From the NCBI RefSeq assembly GCF_020905335.1, contig NZ_JAJJMN010000001.1, positions 1,178,001 to 1,242,000 of the forward strand: DNA of 64,000 nt, read 5' to 3'. This stretch comes from Flavobacterium lipolyticum. GTDB lineage: Bacteria > Bacteroidota > Bacteroidia > Flavobacteriales > Flavobacteriaceae. This document shows, piece after piece, positions 49,101 through 57,853 of this stretch (its first letter is position 1; every line of letters starts with the position of its first letter). The notes beneath the pieces were generated by a model that made no database searches, had not been told where the DNA came from, and was given only the letters and a program-made list of their open reading frames with translations. Made by a program: the position numbers and the translations under genes.

Positions 49101-52100
49101 AACTTTACATCATTGCAACTGGGAGTTATAACAGTAAAATCTTTTTTGAAGAAACCTATCATCTACAAAACAACGAGACTATAATTAAAATTCCTTTAAA
49201 AAATGAATTTGAAAAAACTATACAGATTGGATTTCAAAGTGTTTTTGAAAATGAAACTTTTAACCTTCAAACAGATGTAACATTAAAAGAACTAATCTCA
49301 AAATTGGAGTTTAATGTTGAAACCTTTAGAAATAAAATACAGCCTGGAAGCAATGAAAACTGGTCTTTTAAGCTAAAATCCATTAACGCAAAAAAAGAAG
49401 CTGAAATTTTAGCTTCAATGTATGACAGTTCCCTGGATCAATTTACCCAAAAAGATTGGCTAAATCTGGGCATTTATGATTACAACTATAATCAAAACAA
49501 TACCAAAACCGCTCTAGGTTTCGAAAAGACTTCAACATCGATTATTAATCTAAATCCACCTCTAAATCGTGTAGAACTCTATAACGAAACTACCAAACTA
49601 ATATGGTTTGGATTTGATTTTGCGAACCAAAACAACAATTTACAGCTGCAAAGAGAGTATCAGAGGCAACTTTCTAAAAAGACCAAAAAGCCGCTGAATG
49701 CAAAAATGATTTCTGGCGTGATTACCGAGATTTCAGGGCTTCCTTTGCCCGGAGTTTCTATTATGATCAATGGAACAAAAAGAATAGCACAGAGTGATTT
49801 TGACGGATATTACGAAATTGAAGCCACCGAAAATGAAGAAATTATATTCAGTTATCTTGGTTTCAAAAACAAAACGGTGTCTGTTGAAAATAAAAAGAAT
49901 ATAGATATTATTTTAGTTGAAGATTCAAGTGCCTTAAACGAAGTTGTTGTAACTGCTTATGGAATACAAAAAAAACAAAAATCACTTTCTTATGCCGTTA
50001 GAAAAGTAAGCGCTGAGTCGATATCAGAAGATGCTCCTGTAAATGGCGCCCCGGCTACCATGCTTTCAGGAATAATAAGTGGTCTGGAGATTACCAAAAC
50101 TGATTCAGATAAAATAGTGATTCGTGGTGCAGCTTCTAATACCGCAACACAACCACTAATTATAGTTGATGGAGAAATTTCTAATGAAGAAACTTTAAAA
50201 AATCTGAGTCCTTCAGAAATAATTTCAATTGACACATTAAAAGCCGACAAAGCCTTAGTACTTTACGGAAACAAAGGTGCAAACGGAGCCATAATCATTA
50301 CAACCAAAAAAGCCTTAGAAGCCTTAACACAAGTAAAAGCCAGAAAAAATTTATCTGAAACTGCTTTTTTCCTACCTAATTTAAGAACGGATGCTAACGG
50401 AAAAGTGAGTTTTAACTTTAGCTCTCCTGAAGCTTTAACGACTTGGAAACTTCGTTTATTGGCACATAACAAAGATGCCGTTTCCGGTTATCTGGAGAAA
50501 AGTGTTGTGACTCAAAAAGAGTTAATGCTTTTACCAAATTTCCCACGCTTCTTTAGAGAAAAAGACACGATTGTACTCCATGCCAAGATCTCGAATATTA
50601 CCAACGAAACGAAAACCGGAATTGCTGTTTTACAGTTTTTTGATGCTACAACCCTACAGCCGATCGATGCTAAAATGCTCAATGCACAAAACATCAGAAA
50701 CTTTACTGTTGGTGCTTTCGGAAACACAACCGTAACCTGGACCGTTTCAATACCGGAAGGTTTGCAGGGTTTACAATATAAAATCCTGGCTAAATCAGGC
50801 AATTTTTCCGACGGAGAAGAAAACATTCTGCCGGTTTTGACAAACAATATGCTTGTTACAGAAAGTATTCCTATCTGGGTTCGTGAAAACTCAACCAAAG
50901 AGTACACCTTTAATAATCTAAAAAACAACAATTCAACAACTTTAAAGAATCACCAATTTACATTCGAATATACTTCGAATCCATCCTGGATAGCTATTCA
51001 GTCTTTGCCTTATTTAATGGAGTACGAGCATGAATGTGCAGAACAAACTTTTGCCCGTTTTTATGCCAATGCTTTGGCTACGGAGATTATTTCAAATAAT
51101 CCGAAGATTGCGACTGTTTTTGAAAATTGGAAAAAAAATGGAAAGCTAACTTCTAAACTAGAAGAAAATGAAGAGTTAAAATCGATTATTCTTGCTGAAA
51201 CTCCGTGGCTAAATGATGCGCAAAGCGAAAACGAAAAGAAAAAAAATCTGGCACTTTTGTTTGATCTGGAGAAAATGAAAACTTCACAGGAAACTACTTT
51301 CGAAAAATTAAAACAAAAGCAAAAAGCATCAGGAGGATTTTTATGGTTTGACGGAGGGAACGAAAATGAATACATTACCCGACATATTCTGGCTGGATTG
51401 GGTCATTTATCAAAGTTAACTAAAAGTAGTGATAACAATAAAATAGACCAAATTGCAAAAACTGGTATTCCGTTTTTAGACAATAAATTTTTAGAATACT
51501 ATAAAAACAGAACCAAAGGTTTAAAAGCTGTAGAGAAACTAATTTGGATCAATCCGTATTCTGATCTGCATTATTTATATACAAGAAGTTTTTATTTAGA
51601 GAAATATCCTCTTTCAGACACTTTAAAAAAAGCCACCAAACTTTATTTAGAAACAGCTAAAAAAGATTGGTTAAACTATTCTCTCTACGAAAAAGGATTA
51701 GCTGCATTAACTTTGAATCGTTTTGGCGAAAAAGAAACTGCCAGAAAAATCATAGAAAGTTTAAAAGAAACGTCATCAAACAACGAAGATTTAGGAATGT
51801 ACTGGATCGTCAATAAATCGGGCTGGTATTGGTATCAGGCGCCAATAGAAACACAGGCTTTATTAATTGAGGCTTTCGCGGAAGTGAATAACGATACCAA
51901 ATCTGTTGATGCAATGAAAGTATGGTTATTAAAAAACAAACAAACCAAAAATTGGCCAACAACTAAATCTACTACCGAAGCTATTTATGCTTTATTAATG
52001 CAAGGAAATGACTGGTTAAGTGTGAAAGACAATACCGTTATTAAAATTGGAGATGAAAAAATTCTAACTAAAAAACTGACTGAAAATGAAAAAGAAGCTG

Positions 52101-52675
52101 AAACCGGTTATATTAAACTAAGCTGGAAGGCCGATGAAATTAAAAAAGAAATGGCTTCAATCAGTATTCAAAACAAATCTAAAGTTCCTGGTTTTGGAGG
52201 TGTTTATTGGCAGTATTTTGAAGATTTGGATAAAATTAAAACCAATTCAGGATCGGTCCTCTCAGTCTCGAAAGAACTATATCTAAAGAAAAGCACGTTA
52301 AAAGGAGAACAATTAGAAAAGATCAGTTCTAAAAACTCTTTAAAAACCGGAGATTTAGTTACAGTACGATTGATCATTACTGCAAAAGAAGACACCGAAT
52401 ATATTCATTTAAAAGACATGAGAGCTTCTTGTTTTGAGCCTGTAAATGTGCTTTCTCAGTATCAGTATAAAGATTATTTGGGATACTATATGAGTACCAA
52501 AGATGCAGCAACTCATTTCTTCTTTGATACAATCAATAAAGGAACTTATGTAATAGAATACGATATTCGTGTAAACAACAGCGGAGAATTCTCTAACGGA
52601 ATTACAACAATTGAAAGTATGTATGCACCGGAATTTACAAGTCATACTGACGGAATTAGAGTAAAAGTCAATTAA
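46154..52675 (+). CDS. Alpha-2-macroglobulin-family protein with embedded SusC-type regulatory and plug domains
   Basis: The 2173-residue product has a signal peptide (1 to about 17, ending LFAQ), a long poorly conserved N-terminal region, then an MG2-type domain (about 560-660, starting YLDRAIYRPGQTVYYKG) and further macroglobulin domains. Residues about 1185-1260 are a carboxypeptidase-regulatory-like domain (ISGVITEISGLPLPGVSIMI) and about 1260-1387 a TonB plug of the SusC kind (PLIIVDGEIS, LYGNKGANGAIIITTKK). The A2M domain then resumes (about 1400 on). CAEQ at Cys1628-Gln1631 matches the CxEQ thioester. A helical thioester-domain region follows. There is no barrel, no lipobox and no pbpC neighbour. 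Such proteins may trap proteases or other targets; the role here is unknown. Confidence 0.88.
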   Translation: MKNILFVFLLLSTALFAQRTDEKWDEVVTYENDGKIKSANEVVSKIYRKAIARKDEVQMLKCFFYQSKYLQIIDENAQTKILNNLKTDIDRVSIPSKAILNLIYAKCLNDYYNQNKYSIQRRTTTTVPDTNFLTWTTLNFTDQINLSLKQSLENETVLKNTLLAKYDLIFDYPTLGNFKNQSLFDYIINENIITYNSKINNWEIQKNDFESYEKALFGNSADFIKLNLDFITDDNLKQSLSLYQKRESTNPTKENEWDRIQFCKTKLSLPNDRYFNYLVQFQKDIKDELLIQKIQLEKAFILNSQASKDIHPDYNIKAITTLDSILEISNRSNAYKLARQKKENIISKSLNVQLQKYTYTDENTRAFIRYKNLDHLTISFFKINQKQLAEFRTLYSKKDSLTEAIIKKAQPIVSKKYLLTNKKDFFEYTTEVLLPNLKTGSYLVYFESDSDEKNKKAFAYETITTTNIMALASQGDAKETYQVLDRKTGEPIPNAILKSTYLNLVTNKKGIAVYKEKKYTYNNEAIQISTANDTVSVYKNYIFYSSEYDPSDTTDNNDFKGKVEFYLDRAIYRPGQTVYYKGIAIQKKQNITSIVPHTSFNISVKDSDYNEIKEFAVVTNEFGSFSGEFILPKTGLTGNFTMKADDVHDYEKDIIYDKENGDHPFWDHVNFENSQTDFRVEEYKRPKFEVTFESKKEAFQINQSIQVKGNAKAFAGSVISDAKVTYSVTRYVDYYRNHYSNELTETISTGETKTDASGKFIIDFVAVPSKNSNKEQLPVFNYRIKASVTDINGETHETETTVKVGYHDLVLQTFIAPEIRTKDKNEVKLESTNLNGEFLAAKGDVKIYFISPFSSKFKQNIWSKPEIKTISNEEFEKLFPYEQNKSDITNEKTEVLVYSKKVDTEKDKKIVLDFITNYKSGKYKIVFSAKDRYNNTIESITPFDIKQSKDRFNPSKLFTFEQVNRDAKKDGFALIKLTSVIPELYIIATGSYNSKIFFEETYHLQNNETIIKIPLKNEFEKTIQIGFQSVFENETFNLQTDVTLKELISKLEFNVETFRNKIQPGSNENWSFKLKSINAKKEAEILASMYDSSLDQFTQKDWLNLGIYDYNYNQNNTKTALGFEKTSTSIINLNPPLNRVELYNETTKLIWFGFDFANQNNNLQLQREYQRQLSKKTKKPLNAKMISGVITEISGLPLPGVSIMINGTKRIAQSDFDGYYEIEATENEEIIFSYLGFKNKTVSVENKKNIDIILVEDSSALNEVVVTAYGIQKKQKSLSYAVRKVSAESISEDAPVNGAPATMLSGIISGLEITKTDSDKIVIRGAASNTATQPLIIVDGEISNEETLKNLSPSEIISIDTLKADKALVLYGNKGANGAIIITTKKALEALTQVKARKNLSETAFFLPNLRTDANGKVSFNFSSPEALTTWKLRLLAHNKDAVSGYLEKSVVTQKELMLLPNFPRFFREKDTIVLHAKISNITNETKTGIAVLQFFDATTLQPIDAKMLNAQNIRNFTVGAFGNTTVTWTVSIPEGLQGLQYKILAKSGNFSDGEENILPVLTNNMLVTESIPIWVRENSTKEYTFNNLKNNNSTTLKNHQFTFEYTSNPSWIAIQSLPYLMEYEHECAEQTFARFYANALATEIISNNPKIATVFENWKKNGKLTSKLEENEELKSIILAETPWLNDAQSENEKKKNLALLFDLEKMKTSQETTFEKLKQKQKASGGFLWFDGGNENEYITRHILAGLGHLSKLTKSSDNNKIDQIAKTGIPFLDNKFLEYYKNRTKGLKAVEKLIWINPYSDLHYLYTRSFYLEKYPLSDTLKKATKLYLETAKKDWLNYSLYEKGLAALTLNRFGEKETARKIIESLKETSSNNEDLGMYWIVNKSGWYWYQAPIETQALLIEAFAEVNNDTKSVDAMKVWLLKNKQTKNWPTTKSTTEAIYALLMQGNDWLSVKDNTVIKIGDEKILTKKLTENEKEAETGYIKLSWKADEIKKEMASISIQNKSKVPGFGGVYWQYFEDLDKIKTNSGSVLSVSKELYLKKSTLKGEQLEKISSKNSLKTGDLVTVRLIITAKEDTEYIHLKDMRASCFEPVNVLSQYQYKDYLGYYMSTKDAATHFFFDTINKGTYVIEYDIRVNNSGEFSNGITTIESMYAPEFTSHTDGIRVKVN

Positions 52676-52744
52676 CAACTGGTACACATTCCAAAAAATA
52701 AAATCCCAAATTCCAAAAGAATGCTACAAAGAATTCCACCATGA

Positions 52745-52791
52745 ATTCACGAATTAATTAATTAATATTCGTGAATCCGTGGCGAAAAAAA
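52745..52791. repeat. Inverted repeat plus GTGAAT-CCGTGGC element
   Basis: ATTCACGAAT (52745-52754) and ATTCGTGAAT (52767-52776) form a perfect 10-base inverted repeat around TAATTAATTAAT. They are followed by CCGTGGCGAAAAAAAC. The second half resembles the sequence at 59868-59900 upstream of purK, so it looks like a dispersed short element. Confidence 0.6.
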
Positions 52792-52794
52792 CAA

Positions 52795-52831
52795 AAACAC
52801 CCGACAGATTTTAAAAACCTGTCGGGTGTTT
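52795..52831. terminator. Two-way terminator between the A2M-family and S46 peptidase genes
   Basis: AAACACCCGACAG (52795-52807) pairs perfectly over 13 bases with CTGTCGGGTGTTT (52819-52831). A-rich sequence on the left and T-rich on the right let it work for both converging genes. Confidence 0.88.
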
Positions 52832-52851
52832 GTTCAATAAAAAAAATCGAA

Positions 52852-54996
52852 TTATTTAATAATCGTCATTTCGTCAATAATGTTTTTAGCTCCGGCGTAT
52901 TTGTCAATAATCCAAAGTACGTAACGAATATCTACGTTGATTGTTCTTTGTAATTTAGAATCGAAAATAACATCTCCTGCCATCGCTTCGATGTTTCCGT
53001 CGAAAGCAACTCCAATTAATTCTCCTTTTCCGTTCAATACCGGAGAACCTGAATTTCCGCCAGTAATATCGTTATCTGTTAAGAAGTTTACCGGCATATA
53101 ACCCGCTTTATCTGCATACTGCCCAAAATCTTTTGCTTTGTTCAACTCTAACAAACGTTTTGGTAAATCAAATTCCTGATCTCCTGCTTTATATTTTTTA
53201 ACCATACTTTCCATGGTTGTATAATTATTGATTTTAGCATCGTTACGCGGATCAGCAGGTAAAGCTCTTACTTTTCCGTAAGTTAGTCTCAAGGTAGAGT
53301 TAGCGTCAGGATATTGAATAGCATTCAGTTTAGATTCTCTTAAACCTTCTACCAATTTACGGTAAGCACTTGCGAAACCGTCATCAGCTTTCAACTGATC
53401 GTCTGTTTTAGCACGGTATTTTGTCATTAAATCGTTAGAGATAATATACAAAGGATCGTGTACAATTGCTAATGGTTTAGGATTAGCCATAAATGCCAAT
53501 ACTTTGTCTTTAGAAGTAAAATAACTGATTTCAGTTGCTTTTGCCACATCGGCAGTAAAGTCACCATTGTTCCCTGATTTCATTTTAGCAACTTGCGTCG
53601 CTAAACCATATTCAGCAGCTTTAGAAGCGTATAAATTCAATTGTGCTGTTAATACATCTTTTTCAAGAGGCGCATAAAATTCACCATAGATGTTTTCGAT
53701 CATTGCGTTGATCTTAGGCAGCATTTCAGCTTTCTTAGCATCATTTTCGTTGTAATAAGCGATCAATGCGTTTCCTAGGTTAGCAGGTCCGGTTGCGTAA
53801 GCTGATGTACGTAAAAGCTGTGTCAGGTAATTGTCATGAGTTGATTTTACATTTGTAGATCTGTAATAATCATTAATAGTTGGAATTACATTCTCATACT
53901 TTTCTTTATTAGCCGGTTTAGTAGCCCACTCGTAAAATTTATCTTCTTGTCCCGCTTTAACCTCTGCTGTTCCCGCTTTTGTTAAAGCATCGATCATCCC
54001 CTGACGGTTTTTCCAGTAGTTTGCTGTAGAAGCATATTTAGACGCGTATTGCAAACGAACTGTTGCATCTTTGTCCATATACTTTTTCATTTGATCCATT
54101 CCGGTTTTAGCACCTTCAACCCAAGCAGGGTAAGCAAACTTAACGTTTTGCTCAATTCCTCCAGCCGGCATCCAACGGTTTGTTCTTCCCGGATACCCTA
54201 AGATCATAGCGAAATCATTCTCTTTAACTCCTTTAATACTTACTGGTAAGTAGTGTTTTGGTTTCAAAGGCACATTATCTTTAGAATATGCTGCCGGATT
54301 TCCGTCTTTATCTGCGTACACTCTGAACATAGAGAAATCTCCTGTTTGACGAGGCCACTCCCAGTTGTCCGTATCTCCACCAAATTTACCAACACTTTCA
54401 GGAGGTGTTCCTACTAAACGTACGTCTGTATAATCCTGGTAAACGAAATAGTAATACTCATTTCCCTGAAAGAAAGGACGAACAGAAACGGTATATTTTC
54501 CACCTTCATTGTTTTCCTTTTCAATCAAAGCAATTTCTTGCTGAATCGCTTTACTTCTTTCAGTCTCTGTCATTTTATCATTTACTTTTGACAAAATTCT
54601 TTTAGAAACATCATCCATACGCACGAAGAAACGTACATACAATGATTTCGGTTTCATTTCGGCACTTCTTTGTTTTGCCCAAAAACCGTCTTTTAAGTAG
54701 TTTTGCTCTGCCGAAGATAGTTCTGCAATTGCGTCATAACCACAATGGTGATTGGTTAAAACCAATCCTTCTTTAGAAACAATTTCTGCTGTACAACCTC
54801 CATTAAATTGTACAATAGCATCTTTTAAACTATGATGGTTGATACTGTAAATTTCTTCGGCTGTCAATTGCAAGCCCATTTTTTCCATATCTCTATGGTT
54901 CAATCTTTCGATAAACATCAAAAACCACATTCCCTCATCAGCTCTTACAGGAAAAGCCATCAGACACATGGTCAAGAATAAAACTATTTTTTTCAT
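52852..54996 (-). CDS. S46-family dipeptidyl-peptidase (DPP7-like)
   Basis: S46 enzymes remove dipeptides from the N-termini of oligopeptides in the periplasm. The 714-residue product has a signal peptide (MKKIVLFLTMCLMAFPVRA), then the serine-protease triad elements: His84 in TNHHCGYDAI and Ser649 in TGGNSGSPVLNGKGE. Eighteen residues after the Ser lies Gly667 (AFDGN). In the Porphyromonas enzymes this spacing gives residue 673, Gly in DPP7 and Arg in DPP11. A DPP7-like preference for uncharged residues is thus inferred if no gap intervenes. The C-terminal LQRTINVDIRYVLWIIDKYA is family-typical. Confidence 0.93.
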   Translation of the reverse strand: MKKIVLFLTMCLMAFPVRADEGMWFLMFIERLNHRDMEKMGLQLTAEEIYSINHHSLKDAIVQFNGGCTAEIVSKEGLVLTNHHCGYDAIAELSSAEQNYLKDGFWAKQRSAEMKPKSLYVRFFVRMDDVSKRILSKVNDKMTETERSKAIQQEIALIEKENNEGGKYTVSVRPFFQGNEYYYFVYQDYTDVRLVGTPPESVGKFGGDTDNWEWPRQTGDFSMFRVYADKDGNPAAYSKDNVPLKPKHYLPVSIKGVKENDFAMILGYPGRTNRWMPAGGIEQNVKFAYPAWVEGAKTGMDQMKKYMDKDATVRLQYASKYASTANYWKNRQGMIDALTKAGTAEVKAGQEDKFYEWATKPANKEKYENVIPTINDYYRSTNVKSTHDNYLTQLLRTSAYATGPANLGNALIAYYNENDAKKAEMLPKINAMIENIYGEFYAPLEKDVLTAQLNLYASKAAEYGLATQVAKMKSGNNGDFTADVAKATEISYFTSKDKVLAFMANPKPLAIVHDPLYIISNDLMTKYRAKTDDQLKADDGFASAYRKLVEGLRESKLNAIQYPDANSTLRLTYGKVRALPADPRNDAKINNYTTMESMVKKYKAGDQEFDLPKRLLELNKAKDFGQYADKAGYMPVNFLTDNDITGGNSGSPVLNGKGELIGVAFDGNIEAMAGDVIFDSKLQRTINVDIRYVLWIIDKYAGAKNIIDEMTIIK

Positions 54997-55177
54997 GTTA
55001 TTTTGTTTAAGTGATGCGAATATAATTCATTTTCATAATTATACTACCGAAATTCCTGCCGAAATTAGACATCTCAGTGATTTTTTAGCATTTCATTACG
55101 AATTTAACACCTATAATGTATTTAATTTGGCCTACGAAAATCTGTTATTTTCATGTTATATGAATAGTACACAAAAC

Positions 55178-55210
55178 AAAAAAGGTGCTCTGTTTCCAGA
55201 ACACCTTTTT
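55178..55210 (-). terminator. Terminator after obgE
   Basis: AAAAAAGGTG pairs with CACCTTTTT, and an inner TCTG pairs with CAGA around TTTC with one mismatch (55178-55192 with 55197-55210). The A run gives the U tract on the minus strand, directly after the obgE stop. Confidence 0.85.
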
Positions 55211-55223
55211 ACAAATTATTTTT

Positions 55224-56225
55224 TTAGTCGTTAAGCATTTTCCAAAGCTTATCTTTCAAATCCGTTAAACCCTGCTGAGCCACTGATGAGATAAACATAT
55301 ATGGAACGTCTTTGAAAGCGACGTCTAATTCGGTCTTCAATTCAGCTTTCAATTCGTCATCCAACATATCACATTTAGAGATTACTAAAAGACGTTCTTT
55401 GTCTAACATTTCAGGATTGTACTTGGTTAATTCATTGACCAAAATATCATACTCTGCTTTAATATCTGGTGTATCAACCGGAACTAGAAACAATAATGTT
55501 GAGTTACGTTCGATATGACGCAAAAAGTAATGACCTAAACCTTTCCCTTCTGCAGCTCCTTCAATAATTCCGGGAATATCTGCAATTACAAAAGATTGAT
55601 AATCTCTATAAGCCACAATTCCTAAGTTTGGCTTTAAGGTTGTAAAAGGATAATCGGCAATTTTTGGTTTTGCAGAAGTTAAAACAGACAATAGGGTTGA
55701 TTTTCCGGCGTTTGGAAAACCTACTAAACCAACGTCGGCTAATACTTTAAGCTCTAAAATTACATCCATTTCTACTCCCGGTAAACCCGGCTGAGCATAA
55801 CGGGGTGTTTGATTGGTTGAACTTCTGAAGTGCCAGTTTCCCAGACCTCCTTTTCCTCCTTTTGAGAGGATTCTTTTTTCACCGTCTTCGGTAATTTCGA
55901 ATAAAGTTTCTCCTGTTTCTTTGTCTTTTACAACAGTTCCTAAAGGTACTTCGATAAATTTATCTTCTCCGTCAGCACCTGTACTACGGTCTCCTCCTCC
56001 ATCTCCACCGTGGCCCGCTTTAATATGTCGTGCAAATTTTAGATGAAATAATGTCCAAAGTCCTTTATTCCCCACCAAATACACGTGTCCTCCACGACCA
56101 CCATCACCTCCGTCTGGGCCTCCTTTTTCAATAAATTTCTCTCTATGTAAATGCGTAGATCCTTTACCTCCTTTACCGGAAGAAACATAAATCTTAACAT
56201 AATCTACAAAATTTCCTTCTGTCAT
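55224..56225 (-). CDS. obgE: GTPase Obg/CgtA
   Basis: Obg is an essential GTPase tied to 50S assembly and stress. The 333-residue product has the glycine-rich Obg fold (residues 1 to about 158, with [20 protein letters not shown]) and the G domain: [14 protein letters not shown], then [20 protein letters not shown] and VISKCDML. It lacks the C-terminal OCT domain found in Firmicutes. It follows the CNNM-like gene across a 142-base spacer with word repeats. Confidence 0.96.
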   Translation of the reverse strand: MTEGNFVDYVKIYVSSGKGGKGSTHLHREKFIEKGGPDGGDGGRGGHVYLVGNKGLWTLFHLKFARHIKAGHGGDGGGDRSTGADGEDKFIEVPLGTVVKDKETGETLFEITEDGEKRILSKGGKGGLGNWHFRSSTNQTPRYAQPGLPGVEMDVILELKVLADVGLVGFPNAGKSTLLSVLTSAKPKIADYPFTTLKPNLGIVAYRDYQSFVIADIPGIIEGAAEGKGLGHYFLRHIERNSTLLFLVPVDTPDIKAEYDILVNELTKYNPEMLDKERLLVISKCDMLDDELKAELKTELDVAFKDVPYMFISSVAQQGLTDLKDKLWKMLND

Positions 56226-56310
56226 TTTTCTGAATTTCAGATTTTAGATTTTAAATTTTAGATTTCTCTAGCTTCTATTTCTAAATTCTATTTTATTTAT
56301 CTTTCAGCTG

Positions 56311-56361
56311 CAGTCACCTTTTTCAGTACCAAACTATGACTGAAAACTGTGACTGAAAACT
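56311..56361. repeat. Word-repeat hairpin in the obgE spacer
   Basis: GACTGAAAACT occurs twice in a row (56338-56348, 56351-56361). Part of it pairs with CAGTCAC and TTTCAGT upstream: 56321-56327 with 56339-56345, and 56311-56317 with 56349-56355, seven pairs each. The fold lies 7 bases from the 3' end of the CNNM-like gene. The same spacer also has TTTTAGATTTT-type words at 56230-56265. Confidence 0.65.
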
Positions 56362-56367
56362 ATTTTT

Positions 56368-57642
56368 TTATTCTTTAAGCGCTTTTACCAACACTTTATC
56401 AATCTTTACGCCATCCATATCGATTACTTCCAGCACAAACTTTTGCCAGATTAATTTTTCGCCTTCTTTTGGAATATGCGAAAGCTCGGTCATAATCATT
56501 CCGCTTACCGTGTTTACTTCATAATCGTTTGTCAATTCGTCTAACTCAAAATAAGTTAAAAAATCGTGCAACGAATAATGCCCATCAACGAGCCACGAAC
56601 CGTCTTCTCTTTCAATTAATTGGAATTCATCTTTATAAAAATCAGATGCATCTCCTACTAAAGCTTCCAGAATATCATTTAGGGTAATAATTCCCTGAAA
56701 AACACCATACTCATCAGAAACTAAAGCATAATGAATCCCTGTTTTTTTAAAATTCTCCAGCGCTTTGTATGCCGTTGTTTGCTCCATTAGGTAAGGCGCA
56801 TCAATCATGATTCCCGCCAAATCAAAATGTTCACTTTCAATGTTTGCAAAGATATTCTTTAGGGTTACAACCCCCACAATATCATCATAATTGTCTCTGT
56901 ACACCGGATAAACAGTATGCAAATCCTGCAAAACCAATTCCTTAATCTTCGTTTTATCGGCATTGAAAGGCAGCATATCAACTGACTTACGGTGTGTCAT
57001 CAACGAATTTACTTTTCGATCCCCAATGTGAAAAACACGTTCTACGATATCTTGCTCGATCTCCTGAACTTCTCCACCCTCAGTACCTTCTTTGATAATT
57101 GCTTTAATTTCTTCTTCGGTTACCTTACCATCGGCAGTTGGTTTAATCTGAAATACATTCAGTAAAAAATCTGTCGAAGAAGTAAGCAGCCAGATAAAGG
57201 GCGCTGTAATTATCGAGATGGTTTTCATAGGCAGCGCTACCATTTTGGCAATCGCCTCCGGATAATTTAAACCAATTCGCTTTGGCAATAATTCTCCTAA
57301 AACCAAAGAGAAAAATGTCAAAACCACGACCACAATACCCACTGCAACAGAATGAGCATAGGGTTTTAAAAATGCAAATCCGCTAACAAAAACCTCAACG
57401 TCCATTGTTATTTTATCACCGCTGTAAATACCAGTCAAAATACCAATTAAAGTAATTCCGATTTGTACGGTTGACAAAAATTTATTTGGAGAATTGGCCA
57501 GATCAAGTGCTATTTTAGCACTATTGTTTCCTTTTTTTGCGGCAGTTTCAAGTCTGTTTTTCCGAGCCGAAATCAATGCAATTTCTGACATGGAAAAAAC
57601 ACCATTCAATAGTATTAGAAAAAATATTATTAGTATTTCCAA
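56368..57642 (-). CDS. CNNM/CorC-family (hemolysin-like) membrane protein
   Basis: Proteins of this layout are linked to Mg2+ or other cation efflux in some bacteria; the hemolysin name is historical. The 424-residue product has a DUF21 membrane domain (about 1-190, MEILIIFFLILLNGVFSMSE and further spans), a CBS pair (about 205-330, MTHRKSVDMLPFNADKTKIK; DEYGVFQGIITLNDILEALV) and a C-terminal CorC/HlyC transporter-associated domain (EDGSWLVDGHYSLHDFLTYF). The transported ion cannot be told from sequence. Confidence 0.92.
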   Translation of the reverse strand: MEILIIFFLILLNGVFSMSEIALISARKNRLETAAKKGNNSAKIALDLANSPNKFLSTVQIGITLIGILTGIYSGDKITMDVEVFVSGFAFLKPYAHSVAVGIVVVVLTFFSLVLGELLPKRIGLNYPEAIAKMVALPMKTISIITAPFIWLLTSSTDFLLNVFQIKPTADGKVTEEEIKAIIKEGTEGGEVQEIEQDIVERVFHIGDRKVNSLMTHRKSVDMLPFNADKTKIKELVLQDLHTVYPVYRDNYDDIVGVVTLKNIFANIESEHFDLAGIMIDAPYLMEQTTAYKALENFKKTGIHYALVSDEYGVFQGIITLNDILEALVGDASDFYKDEFQLIEREDGSWLVDGHYSLHDFLTYFELDELTNDYEVNTVSGMIMTELSHIPKEGEKLIWQKFVLEVIDMDGVKIDKVLVKALKE

Positions 57643-57810
57643 TTTTTGGTTTATTCGTTATAAAATTGTCTTCATCAAGATAATTCTGTCATCTTAAAAC
57701 TTCGTCTCCCTATCATTCAAAAGAATCCTGTCTTAAAAAACTAATTTTTCTTCCCAGAAAACAGCACCACAAAAATGCCTGTTTTATGACAAGAAAAATA
57801 GTTCTTAAAA

Positions 57811-57830
57811 GTCCCGATCGCAGTCGGGAT
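57811..57830 (-). terminator. Terminator-like hairpin after adk
   Basis: TCCCGA (57812-57817) pairs with TCGGGA (57824-57829) around TCGCAG, extended by a G/T wobble. On the minus strand it is followed by CTTTTAAG, a weak U tract, about 25 bases after the adk stop. CCCGAT...ATCGGG-type hairpins are common in Bacteroidota spacers, so this may be a dispersed repeat instead. Confidence 0.45.
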
Positions 57831-57853
57831 GAAACGACAGCCGAAAAAAGCTT

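Noticed and set aside
52852..54996. Mobile element or phage origin for any part of the window
   Set aside because: No transposase, integrase, terminal inverted repeats or phage genes are seen anywhere, and composition looks uniform.
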